Below, piece by piece: positions 24,289-37,568 of a stretch of 64,000 nucleotides of DNA. The number at the start of each line of letters is the position of its first letter. Positions within the stretch are counted from its first letter, which is position 1. Origin of the DNA: Tragulus kanchil (lineage: Eukaryota; Chordata; Mammalia; Artiodactyla; Tragulidae); the NCBI GenBank assembly GCA_022376925.1, contig JAIOJX010000028.1:74923001-74987000 (forward strand). Direction: 5' to 3'. The position numbers were made by a program, and so were the translations under genes. The notes beneath the pieces were generated by a model. That model saw nothing but the letters and a program-made list of their open reading frames with translations, ran no database searches and was not told the origin of the DNA.

Positions 24289-26063
24289 TCCTTCAGTGTT
24301 AGAATCCAGGAGAGCTGATAAATCACTTTTAACACATGCCCCAGGCAGTTCTGAATTAGATGGCCCTCAGACCTTACTCTGAAGACACCAAAATAGACCA
24401 TCTCTTACATCCCTTTTTCTCTAAAATTCTGTGATCCTGGTTCTTCTTTCAATTATATGGCATTGTGCAAGGCTAAATTCACTTTTAGCCTTCCTGTAAA
24501 TTCACTTTTTTGTCTGACATAGGTATAACTAAAAAATATATTTGTTACTTGTCTTATCTGAAAAACCCTTAAAGTGTGAATAATAATTTTAATCAAAGCT
24601 AAATTCCCTTTTTTGCCATTGCTCATCAGAGTTTTGTCTGATTTCTTTAACCTCTCATAAGCTTTTTTATTTATTTATTTTATTTATTTATCTTTTTGGG
24701 GGGTGGGTGGGGGAGGTGGGGGTTGGGCGGGCCACTTCTATTGGTCTTTCATTTCTCTATTTTCATCCGTCTTTGTTCTTTGGCTCCTATGGGCCTCCCA
24801 TCGTGGTGGCCTCTGTTGTCGCAGAGTGCCGGCTCTGGGCGCACTGGCGCCAGAGCTCCAGCTCAGTGATTGGACACATCGTCCAGCCGCTCCGTGGCAT
24901 GTGGGATCTTCCCAGGCCAGGGATCAAACCGCGCCTTGCACTGCAAGGCTGCTTTTGTGGATGGGTGGGGGCAATTAGCTGTGGACTGGATGGAAGGCCT
25001 TTCTGTTCAGACTGTGATTTAACTTCACCCCAGTAGATGCTATGTCCTCTTAATCAGAGGCTATTTGTGATCCCCGCTCCTGACTGAGTTTTTCCTTTCT
25101 GCCTCCAACCCCAATCTTTGTTCTCTGTTTTCTTTCATCTCCTTTCCCTTATTATTTTAAGCAGCGTCTAGAATATGAATTATAACTTATATTTTCAGGA
25201 AATTGCATAAAATGATGATAAAAATAAGTTATAGATTCGGGAAGGTTTCATCCTCAAGTGGTGCTAACAACCTTGGACTAGGAACCCAGCCTCACTGGTG
25301 CCTGAACTTGGGCAACTCGCCTCTCTGGGCCTCAGTTTCCTTATTAATAGGGAGAGGCCCTTAAACACTTCAAGCTTCTCAAGCCAGTCCTCCTTCAGTG
25401 TTAGAATCCAGGAGAGCTGATAAATCACTTTTAACACATGCCCCAGGCAGTTCTGAATTAGATGGCCCTCAGACCTTACTCTGAAGACACCAAAATAGAC
25501 CATCTCTTACATCCCTTTTTCTCTAAAATTCTGTGATCCTGGTTCTTCTTTCAATTATATGGCATTGTGCAAGGCTAAATTCACTTTTAGCCTTCCTGTA
25601 AATTCACTTTTTTGTCTGACATAGGTATAACTAAAAAATATATTTGTTACTTGTCTTATCTGAAAAACCCTTAAAGTGTGAATAATAATTTTAATCAAAG
25701 CTAAATTCCCTTTTTTGCCATTGCTCATCAGAGTTTTGTCTGATTTCTTTAACCTCTCATAAGCTTTTTTATTTATTTATTTTATTTATTTATCTTTTTG
25801 GGGGGTGGGTGGGGAAGGAGGGGGATGGGCGGGCCACTTCTATTGGTCTTTCATTTCTCTATTTTCATCCGTCTTTGTTCTTTGGCTCCTATGGGCCTCC
25901 CATCGTGGTGGCCTCTGTTGTCGCAGAGTGCCGGCTCTGGGCGCACTGGCGCCAGAGCTCCAGCTCAGTGATTGGACACATCGGTCCAGCCGCTCCGTGG
26001 CATGTGGGATCTTCCCAGGCCAGGGATCAAACCGGCGCCCCTTGCACTGCAAGGCGGTGTCCT
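23851..26063. repeat. Direct duplication D6b (offset about 1102), overlapping D6a
   Basis: Sequence 23851-24952 is repeated as 24955-26063, starting 'gttttgtggatgggtgg'. Because D6a and D6b overlap, the block at 22667-23104 appears three times (22667, 23850, 24955). The first copy breaks off inside a SINE (at 'cactgcaaggct'). Confidence 0.9.
24663..24952 (-). repeat. Young SINE, copy D, truncated at a duplication junction
   Basis: Same element, same flank and same tail structure as 25768-26090, but its head is cut at 'cactgcaaggct', where sequence jumps back to an upstream position. Internal bases are missing near 24880 and 24930 compared with the other copy. Confidence 0.8.
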
Positions 26064-26090
26064 TACCCAATGGACCACCAAGGGAAGCCC
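25768..26090 (-). repeat. Young SINE, copy D, complete
   Basis: Complete copy with TTTA tail (25768-25800), GC-rich segment, CCAAT-like block, body, B box and head at 26090. Flanked by 'tctcataagcttt' at 25755-25767 and 26092-26104, a perfect 13-base target-site duplication. Confidence 0.9.
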
Positions 26091-26109
26091 GTCTCATAAG
26101 CTTTATTGT

Positions 26110-26330
26110 TGTTGTTTAATCACTTAAGTCTGTCTGATTCTTTGTGACTCCATGGACTGTAGCCTGCCAGGCTACTCCATGGAATTTCATGTCCATGGAA
26201 TTCTCCAGGCAAGAATACTGGAGTGGGAATATCATTTCCTTCTCCAAGGGATCTTCCTGACCCAGAGATCAAACTCACATCTCCTGCCTTGGCAGGTGGA
26301 TTCTTTATCACTAAGCAACCAGGGAGCCCC
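26110..26330 (-). repeat. Bov-tA SINE
   Basis: Contains 'actccatggactgtagcctg', 'caagaatactggagtgg' and a tRNA-like end, the Bov-A body fused to a tRNA-Glu head. Diagnostic of ruminants. Flanks 'cataagcttt' (26096) and 'cataagctta' (26335) suggest insertion beside the preceding SINE. Confidence 0.85.
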
Positions 26331-26481
26331 CCATCATAAGCTTATTTCTGTTTTTTAAAAAAAATGAAAGTCCTTCAACTCTCTCAGGTGCTTTTCATCT
26401 TTCTGAAAGACTGTTCAAATCCAAAGCAGAAATCCAGTGCCCACACTCTTGTACCCAAGAATTGAGTTCTTTTACTAACTT

Positions 26482-28749
26482 TTTTTTTCCCATCACCATC
26501 AGTATGTACTGAGGCCCTCTCACAGACAGCTTGTTATAAATGTTTTAACTTGCTGTTTCCATTACACAGCAAAATCCTATCTATTCTTTGGGTTATAATA
26601 TCTATCTAGTTGTTCTTAACATGTGTTTGAGATTTCCATCTACCCAATGAATGTCAGTCTTCTGTGTTATTTGTTCTCCTGGATTCTTATACTTGGTTGT
26701 ATTTTTGCCATACTGAACTCATGGTGTACTTCACTGCCCATAATCTCCACAAGTGCATTAATATTATTCGGCCTCCTCTCTGTCTTCTCTACCATCTCCA
26801 CATTGAGTGTCATCTAAGAAACTTACTAATGTAACATCCTCTCAAGCTTCCATGTCATTAATAAGGTTGTTAATAAGACTGCTAATTATACATTATACAG
26901 ACTTAGTGTTTCATGTCTCTGCTACTGTTTCTTGCCCAGCATTTTGTCATGTACAGTTAAGAATAAAATGCAAAGGGTACTCTTCAAATTACAGTTCAGA
27001 CAGGAGATGCCTCTTTCAAGAAGACCTTTTGCTGCCCACATGAGAAATTAAAACTGTCATTCACATAAGCCTTTCAGTACAAAGCTGGCCAGTATATGCT
27101 TACATAAGCTTGCTTGCAAATTCTTTTGGGTTTTGCTTGAAAATTCTTGCTAGCTCTCCCAACATCACAGACAGCTGTGTTTTGAAATTTGGGCGCTTTG
27201 CAAAAAAAAGAGTAGATACTGGAATAGTTCTTCTTTGATATGCAAAGACCTTAGAAAAACCAGATATGCACACATTGTTCATAGATATATAGGTTTGTGG
27301 GAGCAAATGGCAACACACCATCATGAAGAGATTCTGCTAGTATCCTGTGAGCATGGTGTTTTTAAGAAGCATACCAACATTGTCTCTTGGTTACAGTCTG
27401 AGAAGCAGAAACAGTTACAAGTCACAAGAGTGTTTCAGGGCGACAACCAGACTCAAACAATGAAAGCATTTAAACATGTAGGTTTTTAGCTACTAGACCG
27501 TGGCTGGAGTCTGCCTTCAAGGAGTTTATTGTATAGAAGTTAATGCAAGGCAACATATATTTACGATAGGGATGATTTAGGCAAATGAAGAGGGGAGACG
27601 AACATTCCAGGTCTACTTTTTCCCCATCACCATCAGTATGTACTGAGGCCCTCTCACAGACAGCTTGTTATAAATGTTTTAACTTGCTGTTTCCATTACA
27701 CAGCAAAATCCTATCTATTCTTTGGGTTATAATATCTATCTAGTTGTTCTTAACATGTGTTTGAGATTTCCATCTACCCAATGAATGTCAGTCTTCTGTG
27801 TTATTTGTTCTCCTGGATTCTTATACTTGGTTGTATTTTTGCCATACTGAACTCATGGTGTACTTCACTGCCCATAATCTCCACAAGTGCATTAATATTA
27901 TTCGGCCTCCTCTCTGTCTTCTCTACCATCTCCACATTGAGTGTCATCTAAGAAACTTACTAATGTAACATCCTCTCAAGCTTCCATGTCATTAATAAGG
28001 TTGTTAATAAGACTGCTAATTATACATTATACAGACTTAGTGTTTCATGTCTCTGCTACTGTTTCTTGCCCAGCATTTTGTCATGTACAGTTAAGAATAA
28101 AATGCAAAGGGTACTCTTCAAATTACAGTTCAGACAGGAGATGCCTCTTTCAAGAAGACCTTTTGCTGCCCACATGAGAAATTAAAACTGTCATTCACAT
28201 AAGCCTTTCAGTACAAAGCTGGCCAGTATATGCTTACATAAGCTTGCTTGCAAATTCTTTTTGGGTTTTTTTGCTTGAAAATTCTTGCTAGCTCTCCCAA
28301 CATCACAGACAGCTGTGTTTTGAAATTTGGGCGCTTTGCAAAAAAAAGAGTAGATACTGGAATAGTTCTTCTTTGATATGCAAAGACCTTAGAAAAACCA
28401 GATATGCACACATTGTTCATAGATATATAGGTTTGTGGGAGCAAATGGCAACACACCATCATGAAGAGATTCTGCTAGTATCCTGTGAGCATGGTGTTTT
28501 TAAGAAGCATACCAACATTGTCTCTTGGTTACAGTCTGAGAAGCAGAAACAGTTACATGTCACAAGAGTGTTTCAGGGCGACAACCAGACTCAAACAATG
28601 AAAGCATTTAAACATGTAGGTTTTTAGCTACTAGACCGTGGCTGGAGTCTGCCTTCAAGGAGTTTATTGTATAGAAGTTAATGCAAGGCAACATATATTT
28701 ACGATAGGGATGATTTAGGCAAATGAAGAGGGGAGACGAACATTCCAGG
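26482..28749. repeat. Direct tandem duplication D7 (offset about 1134)
   Basis: Copy 1 26482-27612, copy 2 27617-28749, starting at 'cccatcaccatcag'. Unique AT-rich DNA. Differences include homopolymer lengths ('ttcttttgggttttgc' against 'ttctttttgggttttttt'). Confidence 0.9.
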
Positions 28750-29602
28750 TAGAGAAATTACAAAATAACCTGTATCCCCAAGAGTTAACTTATATAAATA
28801 ACACATTGAAATAAGCTTTTTAAGAATTATATGGATTTTTGTAATAATAAGGAATTATTAAAACAGGATTGAGGAAACCTAATTTCATTCACTCAGACTC
28901 TAAAATAGATTATCAGTAGTATAATGACTAGCTAAAAGATTATTAATTATACTAGCAATATTTTCCTATTTATTTAGTATCTTTGTTACAATGGTAAATA
29001 AATCCTGGTTTGATAACAATTTCATCTCGGCATTTTAGGATATAAACAGTGTATCAGTGTTAATATACTTAATCCCACTCCTCAGTTGGAACAACTAAAG
29101 AAAGATAAAATAAATGAACTTTTCAAAGTCTCAGTATGTTGGAAAGAAAATAACAGTTCTTACTGAAATTTAACGCTCACCAGAAATAGTCTTTCATATT
29201 TAACATATTTTTATTTTAGCTTACAGTTGATTAAATCAAAGCAAATATGGAAGCTACCTTTTTTCTCTATTTTAGTTCTAAGACTTAGAGCAGCAACTAA
29301 TATCATACACAGTGGTTATTTTAGATCTCTGTTTCTGCAAAGCATACCACTCCAAGTGGTTTAAGAACAAGCTTATTTATTGACTGGGCTTAGCTAAGTG
29401 ATTCTTCTCCACATGGTGTGGCTGTGCTCTCTTGAAGTAGTATTCAGCTAAGGATCCACCAGAGGCTGAAAACACACAAAATAGCTCCTCATCCTCCAGG
29501 TATCTATCCCCAGCCTCCTCGGTATCCAGCCATCTAGAGCAGACTCCTTCGCAGTGTGGTGACTGGCCTCAAGAGTGCAAAAATGAAAGCACCAAGCCAT
29601 TT
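28750..29602. other. AT-rich non-coding DNA
   Basis: No gene seen. 29310-29600 has the look of an old interspersed repeat ('gcttatttattgactggg'), but I cannot assign a family. Confidence 0.45.
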
Positions 29603-29614
29603 AAAGGCTAACTT

Positions 29615-29767
29615 ATAGGGACTTCTGGTGGTCCAGTAGCTAAGACTCCACACTCCCAGCACAGGGAGCCCAAGTTCAGTCCCTGGTCAGGGAATTAGAT
29701 CCTGCATGCCTCAACAAAGACTGAAGATCCTGTGTCTCGCAACCAAGACCCCATGCAGCCACAATAA
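29615..29767 (+). repeat. CHR-type tRNA-Glu SINE
   Basis: Head 'gggacttctggtggtccag', a B box-like 'gttcagtccc', then 'ctcgcaaccaagacccc' and an A-rich end. Flanked by 'aaaggctaactt' at 29603-29614 and 29768-29779. Confidence 0.8.
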
Positions 29768-29777
29768 AAAGGCTAAC

Positions 29778-29985
29778 TTCCCAGGTGGCACTAGTGAAAA
29801 TTCACTTGCCAATGCAGGGGACACAGGAGACGTGAGTTCATCATGGATCAGGAAGATCCTCTGAAGAAAAAATGGCAACCCACTCCAGTATTCTTGCCTG
29901 GGAAATCCCATAGAAGAGGAGTCTGGTGGGCTACAGTCCACAGGGTTGCAAAGAGTTGGACACAGCGTAAGTAACTTCAGCATGG
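29778..29985 (+). repeat. Bov-tA SINE
   Basis: tRNA-like start 'cttcccaggtggcac', followed by 'ggcaacccactccagtattc' and 'gttggacacagcgtaag', the Bov-A body. It directly follows the preceding SINE. Confidence 0.85.
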
Positions 29986-30513
29986 ATGTACATAGCCAGA
30001 AACAGCTGAAGGTAATTTTTAGTGCTTCCTGTTGGTCAAAGCAGTTACAAAGCCAGCCTAAATCTAAGGGGAAAGGAAATAGCCAACATTTCTTGACAGG
30101 ATGAATGAGAATTTGTGACCATCTTTAATTTACCGTATTATTACTTATAAATGTTTGTTGACTGCCTATATGAATATTGTATTTGAAGTTCTTGATGTCC
30201 TTGATTGCATTTGAGGTGATGCTTTATGCTGACTTTGAAGAAAAAAAAGATAACAAAATTTGAAATCCTCATTATTTAAAGACTTCACACAGAATAAAAT
30301 GGACATGTATGTGGTTTTCTTTCTTTTTTTAAAGCTCTATTAAAGTATAATAAACTTCTTTATGGTGTAATGTAGTCTCCATCAACAGTTCCCATGATAT
30401 GCTGAGAAACAGAGTAGGGGCTTGGAGCAGGTGAATCAAGCAACCGTATGAGAAATTAAATCCAGTTAAAAAGTGATCATCTCAGCTTTGGGTCTTCCAC
30501 AGTATTTTTTACT
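29986..30513. other. Non-coding DNA
   Basis: AT-rich, no gene. 30330-30400 may be an old L1 3' fragment ('aaagctctattaaag'), not firm. Confidence 0.4.
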
Positions 30514-32861
30514 GCATCCTTCTGCTGAAATAAGTTAGCCAGAATTCTTAAAGCTCTCATAAGCTCGTTCAGAGGGGGAAAAATGTTTATAATTCTAGAG
30601 TTCTAAATCTTCCTGAGCAGACTCTTTACAAAAATTCAGATCACTAGGAAACATGTTAAAGGACAAATGTCTAAAAGGACTCTCTCTGAACAATTCCAAT
30701 TCTATAGTGAGAAGTGAAGCCCAGGAATATTGAGTTTAACGCCGAAGGTAATGCAGATAGGGCTAATCTGTGGGCCCCATTTTGAGAAATCCCTTTTAAA
30801 TTTCCTCCTGCCAATCCTAGAAAAGCTGAAACTGGTGAGGTTTGGAAGGTAGATGCCTCTTTCTGTTCCTTCACTGGCAAGAAACAATTAAGGTGGTAGG
30901 AAGACAGTGTATGGATTTATGAATAATTAGAATGATGTCATTTCTTGAGCTAAATCAACTAATTATTTATTTGCATTGGAACTGGAAGTCTTGTGAGAAT
31001 AGATAAGAAGTGCTGTCGCTTATTACCCAAATAAGGCATGGACTGAATTTTCTTGACCGGTCCTATTTTGGACTACATACATATGCTTTCCCACCATGGT
31101 TACCAAACCAATCCACTTGAGACTGGCTCATATTGCTGCCTTAATATATGAGTTGAGACTTCAGATTGCTTTTAGGTTTTGTTTACAAAAGATAGATTTG
31201 TGTATTTCTGTCATTTTTCATTTATTTATTCAAAAAATGTCTATTGAGTATCTTGTATGTGAAAGGCATTGTTTAGGTGTTGTCCACAGCCAGTATTTTA
31301 TTCATTAATCTTGCTGACAGTCTGGGGCCTCATTTGATGCTTCCTAATTTTAGGAAAAACATTGCAGGACTTCAGACTACTTGGTACATAATCTGCTCCT
31401 AAAATGAACCTTACCTAAACCACCCAAAACTCTTTGTTCTGCTCCTAACATTTTCAAGAAATGAAGATTCTTTAGAGTAATGTACAGTCTGATGATCTCT
31501 GCCTATCTCCTACCAATCTTATCAGTATTGATGCAATTATAAAAGACTTTCCATTTTTCTCCACAATAACAATGGAGAACAGTGGATCACCTTTCATGTA
31601 AAAAGCAAGTTATATACCACCTTTTCTTATCATCCAGCAAATATACTGATAGTTAATTTATGTCCTTGGAAACCTATGTATTTCATCTTTTTACAAATGC
31701 ATCCTTCTGCTGAAATAAGTTAGCCAGAATTCTTAAAGCTCTCATAAGCTCGTTCAGAGGGGGAAAAATGTTTATAATTCTAGAGTTCTAAATCTTCCTG
31801 AGCAGACTCTTTACAAAAATTCAGATCACTAGGAAACATGTTAAAGGACAAATGTCTAAAAGGACTCTCTCTGAACAATTCCAATTCTATAGTGAGAAGT
31901 GAAGCCCAGGAATATTGAGTTTAACGCCGAAGGTAATGCAGATAGGGCTAATCTGTGGGCCCCATTTTGAGAAATCCCTTTTAAATTTCCTCCTGCCAAT
32001 CCTAGAAAAGCTGAAACTGGTGAGGTTTGGAAGGTAGATGCCTCTTTCTGTTCCTTCACTGGCAAGAAACAATTAAGGTGGTAGGAAGACAGTGTATGGA
32101 TTTATGAATAATTAGAATGATGTCATTTCTTGAGCTAAATCAACTAATTATTTATTTGCATTGGAACTGGAAGTCTTGTGAGAATAGATAAGAAGTGCTG
32201 TCGCTTATTACCCAAATAAGGCATGGACTGAATTTTCTTGACCGGTCCTATTTTGGACTACATACATATGCTTTCCCACCATGGTTACCAAACCAATCCA
32301 CTTGAGACTGGCTCATATTGCTGCCTTAATATATGAGTTGAGACTTCAGATTGCTTTTAGGTTTTGTTTACAAAAGATAGATTTGTGTATTTCTGTCATT
32401 TTTCATTTATTTATTCAAAAAATGTCTATTGAGTATCTTGTATGTGAAAGGCATTGTTTAGGTGTTGTCCACAGCCAGTATTTTATTCATTAATCTTGCT
32501 GACAGTCTGGGGCCTCATTTGATGCTTCCTAATTTTAGGAAAAACATTGCAGGACTTCAGACTACTTGGTACATAATCTGCTCCTAAAATGAACCTTACC
32601 TAAACCACCCAAAACTCTTTGTTCTGCTCCTAACATTTTCAAGAAATGAAGATTCTTTAGAGTAATGTACAGTCTGATGATCTCTGCCTATCTCCTACCA
32701 ATCTTATCAGTATTGATGCAATTATAAAAGACTTTCCATTTTTCTCCACAATAACAATGGAGAACAGTGGATCACCTTTCATGTAAAAAGCAAGTTATAT
32801 ACCACCTTTTCTTATCATCCAGCAAATATACTGATAGTTAATTTATGTCCTTGGAAACCTA
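30514..32861. repeat. Direct tandem duplication D8 (offset about 1185)
   Basis: Copy 1 30514-31676, copy 2 31699-32861, starting 'gcatccttctgctg'. The 22-base spacer (31677-31698) looks like a garbled version of the sequence just before copy 1. An L2/MIR-type relic (31205-31300) is duplicated with it. Confidence 0.9.
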
Positions 32862-34641
32862 ACAATATTCTTTGAAAGTTCAGTGTCATACTCTTGCTCA
32901 GACTAATCTTACCTCTCAGTGTCAGCCCCTTGAAAGAGTACTTGGCACCCCTTATCTTCCATATATATGTTTGTGTAGGAAGAGCTCTCTGTAGCTTAGA
33001 ATTTAACAGCTAATGAAGATTTCTTGGTTTGGGACTGAAATCTTATAGCTTGGCCTCTGCAACCTAACTGTTGCACCCTTAAATCCTACATGCCAGTGTA
33101 GTTTAATTTTATCAGTGTGACTCTCACCAAAAGTTCTCTGTATAGGAAGTGAACTTTTTATATACATATATACTTATGCAAGAAAATAAGAATTTTAGCA
33201 GGATGGTCAAGCTGGCTGTGTTACTACATTATAGCATGTCTTTTTATTATGAATATCTTCTTTTAGTTGTTTGAGAGCAGGATTTCTCAACAGCAGCACT
33301 ATTGACATTTTGTGTTCAATATATCTAAGTTGTTGGGGGTGGGGGGCAACAGTTGTCGTATGCATTGTAGGATATTTAGCTGCATCCCTGGCCTCTATCC
33401 ACTAGAAACAAGTAGTACCCTCCCACTGTGACAATTAAAAATGTCTCTAGATATTTCCAGATGTCTGCCAGAGACAAAATCACCTCCAGCTGAGAACCAC
33501 TATTATAGAATATGAGGCATGGCATTTTAGAAGCACTAAGTAGATACCCTTTCCAGCTCAGCTGACATAGACTTGTATGTGAAAGGCAGTATTTTAATTT
33601 TCATTAATCTTGCTGACAGTCTGGGGCCTCATTTGATGCTTCCTAATTTTAGGAAAAACATTGCAGGACTTCAGACTACTTGGTACATAATCTGCTCCTA
33701 AAATGAACCTTACCTAAACCACCCAAAACTCTTTGTTCTGCTCCTAACATTTTCAAGAAATGAAGATTCTTTAGAGTAATGTACAGTCTGATGATCTCTG
33801 CCTATCTCCTACCAATCTTATCAGTATTGATGCAATTATAAAAGACTTTCCATTTTTCTCCACAATAACAATGGAGAACAGTGGATCACCTTTCATGTAA
33901 AAAGCAAGTTATATACCACCTTTTCTTATCATCCAGCAAATATACTGATAGTTAATTTATGTCCTTGGAAACCTAACAATATTCTTTGAAAGTTCAGTGT
34001 CATACTCTTGCTCAGACTAATCTTACCTCTCAGTGTCAGCCCCTTGAAAGAGTACTTGGCACCCCTTATCTTCCATATATATGTTTGTGTAGGAAGAGCT
34101 CTCTGTAGCTTAGAATTTAACAGCTAATGAAGATTTCTTGGTTTGGGACTGAAATCTTATAGCTTGGCCTCTGCAACCTAACTGTTGCACCCTTAAATCC
34201 TACATGCCAGTGTAGTTTAATTTTATCAGTGTGACTCTCACCAAAAGTTCTCTGTATAGGAAGTGAACTTTTTATATACATATATACTTATGCAAGAAAA
34301 TAAGAATTTTAGCAGGATGGTCAAGCTGGCTGTGTTACTACATTATAGCATGTCTTTTTATTATGAATATCTTCTTTTAGTTGTTTGAGAGCAGGATTTC
34401 TCAACAGCAGCACTATTGACATTTTGTGTTCAATATATCTAAGTTGTTGGGGGTGGGGGGCAACAGTTGTCGTATGCATTGTAGGATATTTAGCTGCATC
34501 CCTGGCCTCTATCCACTAGAAACAAGTAGTACCCTCCCACTGTGACAATTAAAAATGTCTCTAGATATTTCCAGATGTCTGCCAGAGACAAAATCACCTC
34601 CAGCTGAGAACCACTATTATAGAATATGAGGCATGGCATTT
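32438..34641. repeat. Direct duplication D9 (offset about 1114), overlapping D8
   Basis: Copy 1 32438-33526, copy 2 33571-34641. The start of copy 2 lacks about 25 bases present at 32455-32485. The 44-base spacer 33527-33570 matches neither copy. With D8, the segment at about 31310-31676 occurs three times. Confidence 0.9.
33279..33502 (-). repeat. MER20-like hAT MITE relic
   Basis: Inverted 'caggatttctcaac' to 'tgagaaccacta' ends with 'gtctctagatatttcc' and 'gcattgtaggatatttagct' inside, the layout of the roughly 219-base MER20-type element. Repeated at 34392-34616 by the surrounding duplication. Confidence 0.7.
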
Positions 34642-34976
34642 TTAGACCTAAGGCTATCTGAAAAAGAACTTATGATACTCCCTTTCCTTCTTCAAAACAG
34701 TCCTGCATATATATTATGAAAGTATAATTACCCAAAGGTGACATGCTTCTATACATTTTTAGTTCCACTGAATCTTTAGAATGGAGTTACAAAATACAAT
34801 AACCTGTTGATTCTTCATGTTGTTTGCAATAAGCCAAGAACATTCCTGTTAAACTAAGGAGTCCTGTGTCATAGAATAAATCATGCCACATAGAATTCAT
34901 AAAATAGTATTTGTTTTTGTTTAACCTACTGAAACTGCACATGTAAAAAGTAAATATTACCTAGTACTTATATAAG
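34642..34976. other. Non-coding DNA
   Basis: AT-rich, nothing recognised. Confidence 0.5.
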
Positions 34977-35495
34977 ATGCAAGTGTTAGTCGCTCAGTCA
35001 TGTCCAACTCTTTGCTTCTCTTGGTGGACTGTAGCCCACCAGGCTCCTCTGTCCTAGGGACTCTCCAGGTAAGAATACAGGAGTAGGGCTTCCCTGGTGG
35101 TCCAGTAGGTAAGGACACCACCTTGAAGTGCAAGGGGTGCCAGTTTTATCCCTGGCCTGGGAGGATCCCACGTGCTGCAGAGCGGCCGGACCAATGTGTC
35201 CAATTGCCGAGCTGGAGCTCTGAGGCGCATATGCCCAGAACCGGTGCTTTGCGACAACAGAGGCCACTGCGATGGGAGGCCCACACAGGCCAGGGAACAA
35301 AGATGGATGAAAACAGATAAATGAAAGACCAATAGAAGTGGCCCGCTAGCCACCCTCCCTCCCCAAGCCGCCCCTCCCACCAAAAAAAAAAAAAGAATAC
35401 AGGAGTAGTTTGCCATTCCCTTCTCCAAGGAATCTTCCCAACTCAGGAATTGAACCCAGGTCTCCTGCATTGTAGGCAGCTTCTTTACCATCTGA
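34977..35495 (-). repeat. Bov-tA SINE split by a younger SINE
   Basis: Left part 34977-35086 ('gtcgctcagtcatgtccaac' and following) and right part 35393-35495 ('tgaacccaggtctcctgc') form one Bov-tA on the minus strand. It is interrupted by the plus-strand SINE at 35087-35392. Confidence 0.85.
35087..35392 (+). repeat. Young tRNA-Glu-headed SINE, copy E, inside Bov-tA
   Basis: Full element with head, B box variant, CACGTG (35170), CCAAT-like block and A13 tail. Flanked by a perfect 16-base duplication, 'aagaatacaggagtag', at 35071-35086 and 35393-35408. It inserted after Bov-tA, so this family is younger than that Bov-tA copy. Confidence 0.9.
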
Positions 35496-37425
35496 TTATA
35501 TAACTGATGACATACAGCAACTGTGTAACTTATGGGCAAAAATTTACAAATACATATAGCAGAAACTTAAAGGAGCTCTTCTGTACTGTTAGGGAAATTT
35601 TTTTTTATTATCATAGATGAGAGAATTCATCTAGTAATAACGCTTAAGTCTGGTAAATAATGGTTTTTATTTCCTCCTGTCAGTAAAATATTGTTCATTT
35701 CCAGAAATGGAGAAGATGGCCCATAAAATCTGGGTGAAAGATGAACCAGCTAGCAAGGCCCTTAATAGCAACATGGCGTCTATGTTTCTGGTCAGAAGAG
35801 TGCAGCTCTGGGAAACACAGTCTCCCAGGGTGGCTACATTTTAGTCATAGTCAAACTCCAGCAAATTTTCTTTAGGGAAACTTTATAGACACCACACAAA
35901 CACACCTACTTTTTTATACCCTTTCTTAAATTTATTATTACATATTTCCATTTCTGTGAGGCCCATAAATGTCACAAAATCTGCTTGTCAGCATGATATT
36001 CAAAGACTTACCCCTGTTGACTTAAGACACCACCTAGTTTGAAGAGATAATTCACCTCTTGGGGTTTATTTTGTAAGAATGACCTATCCTACATTCCACA
36101 ATCTGTAGAATTGGCTTGCCTGTGGTTTTGAAAGAAGAATAAATGGAGAACTCCTTGCTCTTGTGGTTTTATTTAATGTTTAGAAAAGTTCAAGTTTAAT
36201 CTAGTAATTTAGAATGTATACGTTTGACTGGCTACATTTATGAAATCACAGTTCTTTAAGAGACATTTAAATCTCTGAAAAGTTATGTGTGGTTTTCTTG
36301 TTCAGGGCCAGACATGCTGGTAATCGGTGCCTATCAGAGCATACAGAGAGGCACCTGCGATGGGAGGCCCACACAGGCCAGGGAACAAAGATGGATGAAA
36401 ACAGATAAATGAAAGACCAATAGAAGTGGCCCGCTAGCCACCCTCCCTCCCCAAGCCGCCCCTCCACCAAAAAAAAAAAGAATACAGGAGTAGTTTGCCA
36501 TTCCCTTCTCCAAGGAATCTTCCCAACTCAGGAATTGAACCCAGGTCTCCTGCATTGTAGGCAGCTTCTTTACCATCTGATTATATAACTGATGACATAC
36601 AGCAACTGTGTAACTTATGGGCAAAAATTTACAAATACATATAGCAGAAACTTAAAGGAGCTCTTCTGTACTGTTAGGGAAATTTTTTTTTATTATCATA
36701 GATGAGAGAATTCATCTAGTAATAACGCTTAAGTCTGGTAAATAATGGTTTTTATTTCCTCCTGTCAGTAAAATATTGTTCATTTCCAGAAATGGAGAAG
36801 ATGGCCCATAAAATCTGGGTGAAAGATGAACCAGCTAGCAAGGCCCTTAATAGCAACATGGCGTCTATGTTTCTGGTCAGAAGAGTGCAGCTCTGGGAAA
36901 CACAGTCTCCCAGGGTGGCTACATTTTAGTCATAGTCAAACTCCAGCAAATTTTCTTTAGGGAAACTTTATAGACACCACACAAACACACCTACTTTTTT
37001 ATACCCTTTCTTAAATTTATTATTACATATTTCCATTTCTGTGAGGCCCATAAATGTCACAAAATCTGCTTGTCAGCATGATATTCAAAGACTTACCCCT
37101 GTTGACTTAAGACACCACCTAGTTTGAAGAGATAATTCACCTCTTGGGGTTTATTTTGTAAGAATGACCTATCCTACATTCCACAATCTGTAGAATTGGC
37201 TTGCCTGTGGTTTTGAAAGAAGAATAAATGGAGAACTCCTTGCTCTTGTGGTTTTATTTAATGTTTAGAAAAGTTCAAGTTTAATCTAGTAATTTAGAAT
37301 GTATACGTTTGACTGGCTACATTTATGAAATCACAGTTCTTTAAGAGACATTTAAATCTCTGAAAAGTTATGTGTGGGTTTTCTTGTTCAGGGCCAGACA
37401 TGCTGGTAATCGGTGCCTATCAGAG
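35267..37425. repeat. Direct tandem duplication D10 (offset about 1085)
   Basis: Copy 1 35267-36338, copy 2 36355-37425, starting 'ctgcgatgggaggccc' inside the SINE. Because of this a headless SINE end appears at 36355-36479, followed by a second right half of the Bov-tA. Confidence 0.9.
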
Positions 37426-37568
37426 TCAAAGTTGTCCAGAAAATGATTCAAGGAAAGGGTTTTTTACTGAATCTCAGGAGTGCTCGAACCTGTAGCTACT
37501 TTTCTTTTTTTTATCTTTTTTTAGATCTTTACCAACTAATTAATTGCAAAAGAATTATTATAGATGAA

